From the NCBI GenBank assembly GCA_004173475.1, contig SEBU01000004.1:62001-126000 (forward strand): DNA of 64,000 bases, given 5' to 3'. The DNA comes from Gammaproteobacteria bacterium. Its GTDB lineage: Bacteria; Pseudomonadota; Gammaproteobacteria; Pseudomonadales; Cellvibrionaceae. Of this stretch, positions 7,984 to 16,832 are shown one piece after another (position 1 is the first letter of the stretch; every line of letters starts with the position of its first letter). The position numbers were made by a program, and so were the translations under genes. The notes beneath the pieces are model-generated. The model saw nothing but the letters and a program-made list of their open reading frames with translations, had not been told where the DNA came from and made no database searches.

Positions 7984-10638
7984 ATGAATGCGATTGTTTC
8001 GACCCTGCAGAGAAAACTCTTTAATCCTATCATTACTAAATCCCAGTGTGATGACGTGCATAATGTTATAAATCATTTCTACGTACGCGGTGAGAAAGGT
8101 AAGCTCTTTACGAACCAGACTGGCACCGGGAAAACTTTTTTAGCGTGCGGTGCAATCTGTGCGGCTGCGGCGCTCAACTACAAAACGATTTTGATTGTTG
8201 CACCTTCCGAAAAGATCCTTAAAGATTGGAATCATAGTCTCTCGTTGCACGGGCAGGAGTCGAATATTGTAACCTGTTCCGGAAACGTTAATTCGAATTC
8301 GATAACCCTCATGACCTACGCGAGTTTTCGTCAGAGCCCTCATTTACTCCATCTACTGTTCGACCTTCTCATATTCGACGAATCGCATTATTTATTGATG
8401 AACAATAAAGGTGAATCAACTTCGGGTTGTCAATTGATGCGAGCGTTGATCGGTCATGAAAAGGGCTATGACCTACGACGTCGTTTAATGGAGGAATCGT
8501 TCAAGAAGTCGGCCGCCAACGTTAGGAAAGCCCATCTGGCTGCGCGCGAGAGAACGAAAGTACTTTTACTATCCGCTACGCCTTTCGCTTCGATTATGTC
8601 AGTTGATTATGCGGAAGGGGTTCTTTTTAAATACGGGTCGGATCCAGTGTCGAGGGGTTACAACACCCCCAACGCGCGTCAACAGTTCTTTGTAGATCAT
8701 TTTGGTTTTTCTATGCGCTGTGGAAGATTGACGCGTCCTGGGGTCGAAGTCGATGCAAATCTTATGGAAAGGAAATTTCACGATTACTTGGTGGGTCTAG
8801 GTAGCGTTTCTCACCGACCGCTGAAAGTGGACACCGATTATAGTCGCGACTTCATCTCAGTTGAGAGTGCCATTGGGGCCAAAATTGATGCCGGTCTACG
8901 CGCTCTCCGCGAAGGTAACTATCCGTGGCTTAAGGCAATTGGCGCTGGCATTATCAATCAACTTGCTCAGCGACAAATGTTAGAATCCGTGAAGGCGAGG
9001 GCGGCAATTGGGAGGATTCGAAAACACTTAGCACTTGGTAGGAAGGTTGTTGTTTATCACTCGTTTCATCAAGAAAAGATTTGCCAGCCTTTCACCTTCG
9101 ATGACGATGTCGAGTTGATCAGAGATGACGATTCAAGGGTGCGTGCACGTGTAGAATATGAAAAGTTTAAATCGGAGCATCCAGAGTTATCGTTGCTCGA
9201 TATTGGGTCTTTAAAGCCCACGGTAAAAACTTTTGAAGATGCCTTTGGAAATTGTCTCGGTGTCGTGAACGGAAAGATAAGTAAAGGAAAACGCAGTAAG
9301 TATATTGACGCGTTCAACACCAAAAATGGTGGAATAGATGTTCTCCTGGTACAGCAACTCGCAGGTAGGGAGGGGTTGAGTCTTCATGACACTATTGGGG
9401 ACGAGCCTCGCGTTCTCATACAGCTGGGCATGCCTACAGATCCGGTGGCGTGTATTCAAATTGAAGGGCGCACGAGACGCTATCGCGCGGCAAGCAATGC
9501 AATATACGAGTACTTCAATACTGGGACAGATTTCGAAATACAAAATTTTGCTCGAGCAATTGCAGAGCGAGCAGAAACGGTTGAAAACTTGGCGTGCGGT
9601 AATGCGGCACGAAAACTTAAAGAAAGTTTTATCTATGGGTATCTGAATAGTACTGAAAATGATCCCAGTCCGGAGCAAGGGGTGGGCGGGCTGGCCCAGG
9701 ATACAAGCGAAACACAAAGCAATGTTTGGGATCAAGCTAGATCATATTTTTACGCTTCTATGAAGAAAAATCGGGGTACAAAATCAGCTGAAGGAAATGA
9801 CTTTTTTGCGACGCCCCATCCGGTTGGCTTATTCCTCGTTATGCTTGCAAAGTTGAAGCCTGGTTCTAGCTTGCTTGAACCCAGTGTGGGTACAGGAAAT
9901 ATAGCCATGTGGTGTCCAAACAATGTTGCACTGACGTGTATCGAGCAGAGCTACGATCTTTTTAAGAAAATCGAATTGACCATCAACCGTCGGGCCACGT
10001 TCAAGCATCAGTCTTTCGAGGACCACAATATAATTAATAAGTATTCGTCGGTAACGCTGAACCCGCCGTTCGGCTCTGGCGGGAAACTCGCGGCGGAACA
10101 TGTGAAAAAGTCCTGCCTACATTTAAAGCAGTTGGGAAGAGTCGTGGCAATCGTTCCCGATACTGCGCAAATGGATAAACGCATCGATAAGATAGTGAAA
10201 GAGCTTAGACAGGATGGATGCTTTGTAAATATGATAGGGTGTTACTCGCTGCCAAGTGTCACTTTTGAACGAGCAGCAACATCTGTTAAGACTAAAATCA
10301 TTGTTTTTCTTCGATCACCTGAGCCGTACGGGCGTTTGATGGATATTCCTTGCAAATTTGAAGATTTTTCATGGTGTGAGACGCATGAAGAACTTTTCAC
10401 GGCAGTGAAGGAATATGCTGAGTGTAATCTATCAGATCAGGAAGTGAAGTTTGGCAAAGTAGATACCGTGCAGGCTCCGTCAATTGATATGAACGCACTT
10501 CCCGTGCAAATTTTTCTTGAACCAATATTGAACGTCGTAAAAATGGAATTTCCAACTGCGAAAATCATTTTGCAAGATGTACAGCCAAACGTAATCCCCA
10601 CTGTTGGGAAAAATAATCAGTATTTGCTGTTCGGCTAG
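7984..10638 (+). CDS. Superfamily 2 helicase fused to N6-adenine DNA methyltransferase
   Basis: 884 aa. N-terminal SF2 helicase: Walker A QTGTGKT (45-51), Walker B DESH (132-135), motif III SAT (197-199), and a C-terminal lobe with motif VI EGRTRR (494-499). After an acidic linker (about 550-585) a class I methyltransferase follows, with SAM-binding EPSVGTGN (632-639) and catalytic NPPF (693-696), which marks N6-adenine enzymes. The order resembles strawberry-notch-like helicase-methylases of phages and plasmids, which probably protect incoming or replicating DNA; the role here is inferred. No restriction gene is adjacent. The start has no clear ribosome site. Confidence 0.85.
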   Translation: MNAIVSTLQRKLFNPIITKSQCDDVHNVINHFYVRGEKGKLFTNQTGTGKTFLACGAICAAAALNYKTILIVAPSEKILKDWNHSLSLHGQESNIVTCSGNVNSNSITLMTYASFRQSPHLLHLLFDLLIFDESHYLLMNNKGESTSGCQLMRALIGHEKGYDLRRRLMEESFKKSAANVRKAHLAARERTKVLLLSATPFASIMSVDYAEGVLFKYGSDPVSRGYNTPNARQQFFVDHFGFSMRCGRLTRPGVEVDANLMERKFHDYLVGLGSVSHRPLKVDTDYSRDFISVESAIGAKIDAGLRALREGNYPWLKAIGAGIINQLAQRQMLESVKARAAIGRIRKHLALGRKVVVYHSFHQEKICQPFTFDDDVELIRDDDSRVRARVEYEKFKSEHPELSLLDIGSLKPTVKTFEDAFGNCLGVVNGKISKGKRSKYIDAFNTKNGGIDVLLVQQLAGREGLSLHDTIGDEPRVLIQLGMPTDPVACIQIEGRTRRYRAASNAIYEYFNTGTDFEIQNFARAIAERAETVENLACGNAARKLKESFIYGYLNSTENDPSPEQGVGGLAQDTSETQSNVWDQARSYFYASMKKNRGTKSAEGNDFFATPHPVGLFLVMLAKLKPGSSLLEPSVGTGNIAMWCPNNVALTCIEQSYDLFKKIELTINRRATFKHQSFEDHNIINKYSSVTLNPPFGSGGKLAAEHVKKSCLHLKQLGRVVAIVPDTAQMDKRIDKIVKELRQDGCFVNMIGCYSLPSVTFERAATSVKTKIIVFLRSPEPYGRLMDIPCKFEDFSWCETHEELFTAVKEYAECNLSDQEVKFGKVDTVQAPSIDMNALPVQIFLEPILNVVKMEFPTAKIILQDVQPNVIPTVGKNNQYLLFG

Positions 10639-10699
10639 AGCGTTCGCAAGGATTGAAAAGCAAGTGTGATAGGTGCAATTAAAATTAAGGTACGCCGCG

Positions 10700-11026
10700 A
10701 TGAATCAGACTGTTACAGAGGAAAGTTGCAGAGGCATTTACGAAAGATTGGGTTGGTCGGCTTACCTTAGGAACGAAGCGCTACATAGTAACCCATTCAC
10801 TGGTAAAACAGGGGGTCATGTTGAGGAAGACGCTTGGAACATTGGTTTCGAGCTCGCCAGATCAGCGGTGTGCGCAGGACTTTACATTCCTACGGAGGAA
10901 GATAGGTCAATAGATCCTGGACTACCGTCCGGTGAAGATTACCTTGAGTACTTAAAATCTTTGTTGGACGAGTCTTTGTCGTTCGAGGACCGACGACGAA
11001 TCGCAAGGAAAATCGCTATGCTTTAG
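10700..11026 (+). CDS. Hypothetical protein downstream of the helicase-methylase
   Basis: 108 aa from ATG 10700, which has an AAGG at good spacing; an upstream non-ATG start at 10673 is less likely. Soluble and acidic, mostly helical, ending 'SFEDRRRIARKIAML'. It follows the helicase gene by 60 bases. Not recognised. Confidence 0.6.
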   Translation: MNQTVTEESCRGIYERLGWSAYLRNEALHSNPFTGKTGGHVEEDAWNIGFELARSAVCAGLYIPTEEDRSIDPGLPSGEDYLEYLKSLLDESLSFEDRRRIARKIAML

Positions 11027-11080
11027 TCGGTTTAGCTCATACTTACATTTAGTACCGGTAAAATTGAAAGGCTGTTAGGC

Positions 11081-11392
11081 ATGAAAGATTTTGAATTGTT
11101 GGAGTCAGGTGAGATATTGCATTCAATTGGAAATTTTCTGGTAGAAGGAAGCGCGGTAATCGGGACACTCACAAAAATGGACGGTCGACTTTTACAAGAA
11201 TTGGGCCATGCCCTGCGAATACATAGGGTTGACGCAAAACCCAACGAATTCCCGGCATTAATCACGAATGGGTTTGATCCTAGAAACTATTCGAATTTGG
11301 TCATTTTGGGAATTGCTCATCGTTTGCTCGGCAATGGAGGGGTTGTAGACTTTCGGACCGCTGTAAACCTTGAAACAAAGTCAAATATGTGA
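11081..11392 (+). CDS. Hypothetical protein
   Basis: 103 aa, soluble, with AAAGG upstream. Helical start 'MKDFELLESGEILHSIGNFL', no membrane segment. Probably part of the helicase operon. Not recognised. Confidence 0.55.
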   Translation: MKDFELLESGEILHSIGNFLVEGSAVIGTLTKMDGRLLQELGHALRIHRVDAKPNEFPALITNGFDPRNYSNLVILGIAHRLLGNGGVVDFRTAVNLETKSNM

Positions 11393-11485
11393 GAACTGCA
11401 ATTATTTTAGATTCCAAATATTAACTCGCGACTTCATGACTGAAAGATTGAGTGAACATTAATTAGTTGGAAAACAGGTAGCACA

Positions 11486-11929
11486 ATGGAAAACTTTATT
11501 TTCAATCTGTTCGATGTCGATTCAGTCCTTCCAAATACACATGGGCAAATTGGTCATTCTGAACACGCAAAGTATTTTTATTTAGAGGAATCATTAATTT
11601 TACCCTCGACATTACTTTTGATGGCAGCAGGTGCAGTTTTAATACTGATTTTCTTAGATCTCACTCACTTGGTTGAATTTTTAAACTCTCCGGTAGCGCT
11701 TTGGCCGGCAGTGCCACTTTTGACTGTTGCCGGTTTATTAGGTTTTATACTGATTCGTTTTTTAGCCTATCGTTCGTTAAATGATGACCAATATAAGTGG
11801 ATGCTTAGAAATCACGTGGCCCTAAAGAAGCCAACGCCGTTGCGCACATTTTCAAAACAGCACCTTAAAGATTACGTTTCGCAAGCATATAAACTTAAGT
11901 TCGAGTTGGACCGCGAACTTAGTTTATAA
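11486..11929 (+). CDS. Two-pass membrane protein
   Basis: 147 aa with hydrophobic helices at about 38-59 and 72-92 and a basic cytosolic tail of about 50 residues. CAGG site before the ATG. Not recognised. Confidence 0.6.
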   Translation: MENFIFNLFDVDSVLPNTHGQIGHSEHAKYFYLEESLILPSTLLLMAAGAVLILIFLDLTHLVEFLNSPVALWPAVPLLTVAGLLGFILIRFLAYRSLNDDQYKWMLRNHVALKKPTPLRTFSKQHLKDYVSQAYKLKFELDRELSL

Positions 11930-12041
11930 AAAGGATGAGAGGTTTTAATGGGCTTAACATACTCGTCCAGACGTTTTGCATTGAGCTCAAGTAAATGCAG
12001 TTAAATCGTGACTTACCTGGTGCTGCGTAACGACGAACAAA

Positions 12042-13007
12042 TTAAGTCTCTAATCGTTTGCCAGACACCGGATCATAATATCGATCAAAGATTTCATTTG
12101 GTTCAAGCAAGTGGAGGTCGCCTTCTGGATTAGGTTGCCGTAAGTCAATTAAAAATTCCTTTTCATTTCCGAGTCGTACGGCGCAGCATCTCCTTAGAAA
12201 TAGCAGCCATTTCTTGGCCTTTTTGAAGTTATTAATGGCGTAAAATCCGACACCCAAGCAATAGATGGATCTAAGGTAGTCACGATTATCTATAGTGCCC
12301 CAGATCAGCGGTGGAACTTTACCGCGCTTAGGATAGCTGGGAGGAATTGAATTTAGAATAATAGCTTCTAATTTCTCCAGAAACGGCGCGATATCTTCCC
12401 AATAACCCGCATCTTCGCCATAAGCCGTAATAAGATAGAGGTAAGGAATAATGTTTTCTGGCTGGCTCTCAATCAACGGCTCTAACTTCGCTTCATAATC
12501 GCCTAAAGTTATTTCCCCTCCTCCCCATAAATTCAGAAGCTCATAGAGTAAATCCCTAACTTCTTCTGATCGACGAGAAGGTATAAAGCGCCACTCAGGT
12601 TCTTCGCCCCATGGCTCCCAGTAAAATAGCGAGTTCGTTCTGTAGCCGTCCTCAGCGAAATTTTCTGAAAGCGGGTTTCCTGCTGACACTCTGAACTGCA
12701 AAACCATCTGCTTTATCAATGGCTCAGTTTGCGGCTGGAGTCGCCCCAATCGCGCTACCTGATAGTCTATTCTCTTCTGTTGTTCATCAGCCGAAGCATA
12801 TTCATCCAAGAGTGAGGCCGAATACTTGCCAGATTTTGTGATTTGATCAAGCTCATGCCAATCCTCGTACCCTAGCATATAGGCAACTATAAACTGAGCA
12901 TGGCTTAGCGCCATTGGCTCAAAAATCTGGTAGTCAGGGGTAAAATGCTTTTGAATTCGTTTTGCTGCCTTTTTAGGCAGAATCAAAGAACTGAAATAAA
13001 TGCGCAT
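12042..13007 (-). CDS. Plasmid-type protein with N-terminal helical module and TPR-like body
   Basis: 321 aa with a GAGGATAA ribosome site. The first 55 residues (FSSLILPKKAAKRIQKHF ... LGYEDWHEL) match an N-terminal module common in plasmid and phage hypothetical proteins, with consensus A-x-x-LGYxxWxxL. The rest is helical (residues 170-300 have a TPR-like rhythm, 'YSLGVGFYAINNFKKAKKWLL'-type pairs). It shares the module idea with the large protein at 55306. Function unknown. Confidence 0.65.
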   Translation of the reverse strand: MRIYFSSLILPKKAAKRIQKHFTPDYQIFEPMALSHAQFIVAYMLGYEDWHELDQITKSGKYSASLLDEYASADEQQKRIDYQVARLGRLQPQTEPLIKQMVLQFRVSAGNPLSENFAEDGYRTNSLFYWEPWGEEPEWRFIPSRRSEEVRDLLYELLNLWGGGEITLGDYEAKLEPLIESQPENIIPYLYLITAYGEDAGYWEDIAPFLEKLEAIILNSIPPSYPKRGKVPPLIWGTIDNRDYLRSIYCLGVGFYAINNFKKAKKWLLFLRRCCAVRLGNEKEFLIDLRQPNPEGDLHLLEPNEIFDRYYDPVSGKRLET

Positions 13008-13281
13008 CGTTTTATCCTCATGGGTAAAGTGGTCAGCTCACTTAACCTCACCCTTGGATAATTCGATCAAATAGAATGGTGAGTAACGCGTAACCTCGTC
13101 CGTGAGACTTCGCCAATGTGAGCGGCACGATTTGAGGGTAACCGTCTGATAACGTTACCACGCACATTAACGCCCTGCAATAAGATTGCAATGAACCGAG
13201 CACAGCTCATGGCCGGACGCTAAGATATGTCTATGTCATTATTTATCTATACCTCATATTGCAATATTTGTTATACGAGGC

Positions 13282-13341
13282 ATGATCCGTGACGAAGTGG
13301 GTCTATACGAAGATAATGAGTTGGATTGGTCTGGAGGGTAA
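13282..13341 (+). CDS. Tiny ORF (19 aa), first cistron of the array
   Basis: ATG after an ACGAGGC; encodes MIRDEVGLYEDNELDWSGG and stops eight bases before the next ATG. Its stop region carries the next gene's GGAGGG. It may be a leader peptide or the first of the small-gene series. Support is context only. Confidence 0.3.
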   Translation: MIRDEVGLYEDNELDWSGG

Positions 13342-13348
13342 TTGAACT

Positions 13349-13465
13349 ATGAGCGTATTAACTGAAAAAGATCACGACAACCTGGATTGCTATTTATCGG
13401 CGTTGTTGGATGCTTACAAACATGGCCAAATTGATAAGTCTAGGGCGCATTTTTTTGATTTTTAA
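13349..13465 (+). CDS. Small protein (38 aa)
   Basis: Preceded by GGAGGG. The sequence has a helix 'YLSALLDAYKHGQIDKSRA', a pattern seen in many short proteobacterial proteins of unknown role (LLxxYxxGxIxxxxA). The TAA overlaps the AAGGAG of the next gene, so the genes are packed. It may be a truncated relative of such proteins. Confidence 0.45.
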   Translation: MSVLTEKDHDNLDCYLSALLDAYKHGQIDKSRAHFFDF

Positions 13466-13475
13466 GGAGAATGAA

Positions 13476-13724
13476 ATGAATATAAGCAAATTTTACAAAA
13501 GTTGTGCGGAATGGTCTGGTGCATTCATCTTTCTTAGCTATTTAACGATTGTTTTTGGATTGGTTTTTAGTTTCTCGGAAGTCACCAAGGTTTCAGTGGC
13601 GTTGGTAATGGTTGGTTCAGTTTATCCATTAAGGCTATTTCTGTCGGACAAAAGTAGCTTTCCAACAGGCACTGAATACGAACTGGTAAGCTCTGCGATC
13701 ATCGCTACTCGATCAATTGATTAG
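13476..13724 (+). CDS. Small membrane protein of the array
   Basis: 82 aa with AAGGAG at 13464-13469 before ATG 13476. A longer frame from 13410 has no ribosome site. Two hydrophobic segments (about 15-33, 38-55). Its first 15 bases (ATGAATATAAGCAAA) are identical to those of the next gene. Unlike the genes after it, it has a classic Shine-Dalgarno sequence. Confidence 0.6.
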   Translation: MNISKFYKSCAEWSGAFIFLSYLTIVFGLVFSFSEVTKVSVALVMVGSVYPLRLFLSDKSSFPTGTEYELVSSAIIATRSID

Positions 13725-13735
13725 GAAATTGGATT

Positions 13736-14020
13736 ATGAATATAAGCAAAAACGATTGTGCTGATTTGGATTCCCTAGCAGTTAAAACTCATTTCTGGAA
13801 AACGTTCCTCTTTGTGATAGGAGGCGTGTTTCTAGTGATAGTTACAATTTTTCTCACCACTAAAATTGTTGTGAAATCCGCTTCAACATTTTTGTCCCTA
13901 TTTAGTTATGCTGATTCATTCTTAGCGTTATCTGCATCATTGCTGATGATGAGTTTTTACTATATTGATATTGTTAAACACGATACAGCAATTCAGCAGT
14001 TCAGGAACCGGCATCATTAA
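13736..14020 (+). CDS. Small membrane protein of the array
   Basis: 94 aa, start motif ATTGGATT directly before the ATG. Hydrophobic segments at about 20-42 and 55-76. It begins MNISK like the preceding gene (15 identical bases), then diverges completely. Not recognised. Confidence 0.6.
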   Translation: MNISKNDCADLDSLAVKTHFWKTFLFVIGGVFLVIVTIFLTTKIVVKSASTFLSLFSYADSFLALSASLLMMSFYYIDIVKHDTAIQQFRNRHH

Positions 14021-14095
14021 TACTGAAACGGCAATTAAACAATGCTGGAATTTAAGATGAAAAAGATGTCGAGCTTCGAAAAAGGTGATTGGATT

Positions 14096-14260
14096 ATGGC
14101 AATGAATTTTAGCATTGGAAATCTCTACTGGGATTGGGGCGTGACCGCGAACATTCAGATTTTAGAATGGAATCGTAGATCCTCTATGTGTAAGGCAAAG
14201 ATTGTGGAAACGGGAATAACCTATATTGCTCGTTTAGAGCATCTTGAAGCAAAACGCTGA
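14096..14260 (+). CDS. Small soluble protein of the array
   Basis: 54 aa from ATG 14096, preceded by GGTGATTGGATT. The frame is open upstream to 14042 but the array motif marks 14096 as the likely start. Tryptophan-rich, beta-like (IGNLYWDWGVTANIQILEW). Stops one base before the next motif. Confidence 0.5.
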   Translation: MAMNFSIGNLYWDWGVTANIQILEWNRRSSMCKAKIVETGITYIARLEHLEAKR

Positions 14261-14269
14261 GATTGGATT

Positions 14270-14533
14270 ATGATAGAAAACGTCGGGACAATTTTATTCA
14301 TCGCTGTAATGGCTGTTTTGCTATTGCGTCCTTTAGATACCTTTTACAAGGCGGAATTGATAAAAGAAGCAGCAGATGATAACGAAGCCAAAAAGCTTGT
14401 GTCGGACTTTCAAAATTCGGAAAGACCTACATGTTTTAAAGCTACCTTTTTATTGAAAAAAATCAAAGCACTAAAAAATAGAAATTTGGTTAAGAAGTAT
14501 GATGCGCGGTCTACAGACGAAGACTCACAATAA
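14270..14533 (+). CDS. Small single-pass membrane protein of the array
   Basis: 87 aa after ATTGGATT. An N-terminal hydrophobic helix (about 7-21) is followed by a charged helical cytosolic part. Not recognised. Confidence 0.6.
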   Translation: MIENVGTILFIAVMAVLLLRPLDTFYKAELIKEAADDNEAKKLVSDFQNSERPTCFKATFLLKKIKALKNRNLVKKYDARSTDEDSQ

Positions 14534-14561
14534 CCTTGTAATGTTAATGGATAATTGGAAT

Positions 14562-14666
14562 ATGACCGCGGATAAAAATGAAGTACTTAGCCGTGTCCGA
14601 ATTCTGATTGACGGTGGAATTGGAAACGTCTGTTTTGAAGGAATTAAATTATTACCGCAAGAGTAG
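14562..14666 (+). CDS. Tiny ORF (34 aa) of the array
   Basis: ATG after ATTGGAAT. Encodes a 34-residue peptide with a helical start (DKNEVLSRVRILIDGG). Its end overlaps another open frame (14648-14839) that has no start codon, so this may be the intact 5' end of a frameshifted gene. Confidence 0.4.
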   Translation: MTADKNEVLSRVRILIDGGIGNVCFEGIKLLPQE

Positions 14667-14839
14667 GCATTGTATCTAATTTACTTTCGTGCGGGTCAGC
14701 ACAAATTCAAGGTGATAATGAGCAAGACCTGAAAGGTGAAAGATCGCTCTGCGAAGCAATTTTGCACAAGAGTGCAACCTGTAAATTTGTAGTAAAAACA
14801 TCGAACAGTGAAATGTCCTTTTATATTCGAGAGGGTTAA
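14648..14839 (+). pseudogene. Open frame without a start codon, probable 3' remnant of an array gene
   Basis: 63 codons open after a TAA at 14645-14647, with no ATG, GTG or TTG near its beginning. The TAA lies one base before the next start motif (GTTGGAAT), as for genuine array genes. The composition looks coding (KGERSLCEAILHKSATCKF). Joining it to the 34-aa ORF would need a frameshift near 14640-14660. Confidence 0.35.
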
Positions 14840-14848
14840 GGTTGGAAT

Positions 14849-15181
14849 ATGTTGCCAGAAGAAATTACTAAGGCATTTACTGGTTTAATGTCAGGGTTGG
14901 ATAACTCTAATGCTGAATTCAAATCATATTATGCAGATTTGATCGAGCAAGCTGCAAGTATGGACGACTTAAGCTTATTGTGAGCAGCAGAAGTAGCAGA
15001 GAAGTTTGAGAAAGACTTCACGATGTTTTGTGACAACTTTCCTTGTCATTTTGTAAGTTTTTTTAATGATGGTGACATAAAGAAAAATTCTCTTCAGCTA
15101 GCTAAACTTGATCGTGAGGCAAGAAGATCAGTTTTACTAGAGATTGCAAAACACGTCAGAAATTCGCACTTTGGCTTTTAG
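14849..15181 (+). pseudogene. Array gene interrupted by one in-frame TGA
   Basis: ATG after GTTGGAAT opens a 110-codon frame. A TGA at 14981-14983 (codon 45) splits it into a 44-residue and a 65-residue part; both look coding and helical (EEITKAFTGLMSGLD before, AAEVAEKFEKDFTMF after). The final TAG sits just before the next ATTGGA motif. Either a nonsense mutation, a sequencing error or a recoded stop. A TGG to TGA change would explain it. No selenocysteine hairpin was evident to me. Confidence 0.6.
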
Positions 15182-15191
15182 AGATTGGAGT

Positions 15192-15257
15192 ATGGGCATA
15201 CTTGCATTTATATTTTTTGCAGGACTTTCACAATATCTTTACCGAAATTGGCAATAA
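15192..15257 (+). CDS. 21-aa hydrophobic peptide of the array
   Basis: ATG after ATTGGAGT. Encodes MGILAFIFFAGLSQYLYRNWQ, one short membrane helix. It could be a small membrane peptide in its own right. Evidence is the start motif and the hydrophobic composition. Confidence 0.4.
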   Translation: MGILAFIFFAGLSQYLYRNWQ

Positions 15258-15275
15258 TTAAAATCAGGAAATATC

Positions 15276-15698
15276 ATGGATCACAAACAAAGGTTGCTTG
15301 AGCTTCGTAGGCTTGGCACATTAATCAAGATCTACTCAAATTTTAAATATCCCTCAGTTATTTTGAATCATAAGGGAAACGTGACTATTTTGTCGTTCAC
15401 CTTAATCGGACTATTGTTTTCGTTTGTGGATTACGGAATTCTTTTAGGCGTGATTGCATATTTCCTATTAGCATTCATCACCCCTAAACAATCTTTTAAC
15501 GAACGTGCTTTTAAAATTTTGGCCGGTTATGAACCAATATTGCAGTTCGAGTATGAGTCATTTTTACATAAGATAAAAAATGACTCAGCTACTTATAATG
15601 ATTTATTGCTGTGGATGGCTGGAGAATCCAAGTGTCTTAAACAAGTGCCGGAAAGTGAAGCCTTAGCAAAGGCAGAATTATTAAGCAAACTTAAATAG
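15276..15698 (+). CDS. Two-pass membrane protein of the array
   Basis: 140 aa, with AGGAAA upstream rather than the array motif. Hydrophobic helices at about 38-52 and 54-70, then a charged helical tail of 70 residues. Not recognised. Confidence 0.65.
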   Translation: MDHKQRLLELRRLGTLIKIYSNFKYPSVILNHKGNVTILSFTLIGLLFSFVDYGILLGVIAYFLLAFITPKQSFNERAFKILAGYEPILQFEYESFLHKIKNDSATYNDLLLWMAGESKCLKQVPESEALAKAELLSKLK

Positions 15699-15793
15699 CA
15701 TCGGGAAAAGGGGTGATTGGAATATGCCACTTTGCATTATCCAAACCCTATGAGAATATTAGAAATAATATTTGTAGACAGAGGAAATCAAAC

Positions 15794-16396
15794 ATGAAAA
15801 ATGAAATAACACATCCACTTCTTAATGAATACGCGCAAGAAATATTTAAGGCAAGCTACCTGCTCGACGCTGATCACTTTATTTGGCAGCTTGGCAGAAT
15901 TTATAATTATTATGTTGGGTGGACTCTAATACTCTTTTCCCTTTTTTCCACGGCAATTTATTTTTCACCGCAAAGACCATTTAATGTCTCGTTCGTATAT
16001 TTCATTCCTCTTACAGTTCTAGCTACTTACTTATCATCCGCTTTGCTTTTTGACAAAGTAATTAGCATTTCAAAAAAAAAATTACTTGCACAGTTTAATG
16101 CTGAAAAGCGTGAAAAACTTGCCAAAAGTCTTAGAGATTATTCAGCCAATATCGGATCATTAATTGTTTCTCACTATCGCGATGATTTCGAAAAAAATAA
16201 CATTACAGAGGCAAAAGCTCTTATCTCCGGAGATGATGAAAAGGTTATAGTTGCAATAGCATATGCGCTTTCAAATCGATATCACTCCATAACTGACTAC
16301 ATTAGGCTGTCAAAACAGTTTTACCAAATGGAAATTGACGTCGCAACTGAGCGCGCACGAGAATCTCAACTGACAGAGAAATTACAAAGCCTTTAA
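15794..16396 (+). CDS. Membrane protein of the array with long cytosolic helix
   Basis: 200 aa from ATG 15794 with AGAGGAAA at good spacing. Hydrophobic segments at about 39-58 and 67-87; residues 88-200 are charged and helical. An array motif at 15716-15723 lies further upstream, in front of a separate nine-codon ORF starting at 15724. The frame also runs upstream to a GTG at 15713. Not recognised. Confidence 0.65.
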   Translation: MKNEITHPLLNEYAQEIFKASYLLDADHFIWQLGRIYNYYVGWTLILFSLFSTAIYFSPQRPFNVSFVYFIPLTVLATYLSSALLFDKVISISKKKLLAQFNAEKREKLAKSLRDYSANIGSLIVSHYRDDFEKNNITEAKALISGDDEKVIVAIAYALSNRYHSITDYIRLSKQFYQMEIDVATERARESQLTEKLQSL

Positions 16397-16417
16397 AGAC
16401 AATTATTGGAAAAGACA

Positions 16418-16603
16418 ATGTACTATTTTGGCGAACTTGGCTATGAGGATGATGGGGAATTCAGCTCACAAACGCAGGCAGAACATGCAGCGTTGGAAAG
16501 CTCACTAGAAAAAGGTACTGTCGCTATCTCAATCTGGGATGAATTCGATGAGGTCATTGCCGTAGCTATTGACGGTGAAATTTTCGATAAGCGGAAAGAT
16601 TGA
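16418..16603 (+). CDS. Small acidic protein of the array
   Basis: 61 aa from ATG 16418 (GGA seven bases upstream); a TTG at 16406 in the same frame is possible. Very acidic (LGYEDDGEFSSQTQAEH), with a C-terminal beta hairpin pattern. Its TGA overlaps the next start motif. Confidence 0.55.
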   Translation: MYYFGELGYEDDGEFSSQTQAEHAALESSLEKGTVAISIWDEFDEVIAVAIDGEIFDKRKD

Positions 16604-16610
16604 TTGGAAA

Positions 16611-16832
16611 ATGGATAAGACTGACATCTATCTTGTGCTTTTTATGAGCGCCATATTTATCGTTGCATCGATTATTGGTGCCGATAACAATGCTAAACGT
16701 GCATTTGGAGTACTTACGGGTATTTTTATTTTTGCGGCGGCGATAGTGAAGCTGCGCCACATGACGGCAAGAGCGAGGAATACCAGTATGGATGGGGTGA
16801 TCTTTCAGAGGAAGAAAAGCTCGATAGATTAG
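16611..16832 (+). pseudogene. Array membrane protein, probably frameshifted; original frame would run to 16880
   Basis: ATG after ATTGGAAA. The first 45 residues have two hydrophobic segments (about 5-22 and 31-45). The present frame ends at 16832 with an odd basic tail. The neighbouring frame, entered near the GCG repeat at 16735-16743, encodes a convincing acidic helical tail (DLSEEEKLDRLDKEQIDAIK) and stops at the TGA just before the next motif at 16884. That is where array genes normally end, so a frameshift in the GCGGCGGCG run is likely. Confidence 0.6.

Noticed and set aside
9211-9735. 174-codon minus-strand frame inside the helicase-methylase gene
   Set aside because: Antisense to a gene with all expected motifs; cysteine-rich composition typical of a shadow frame.
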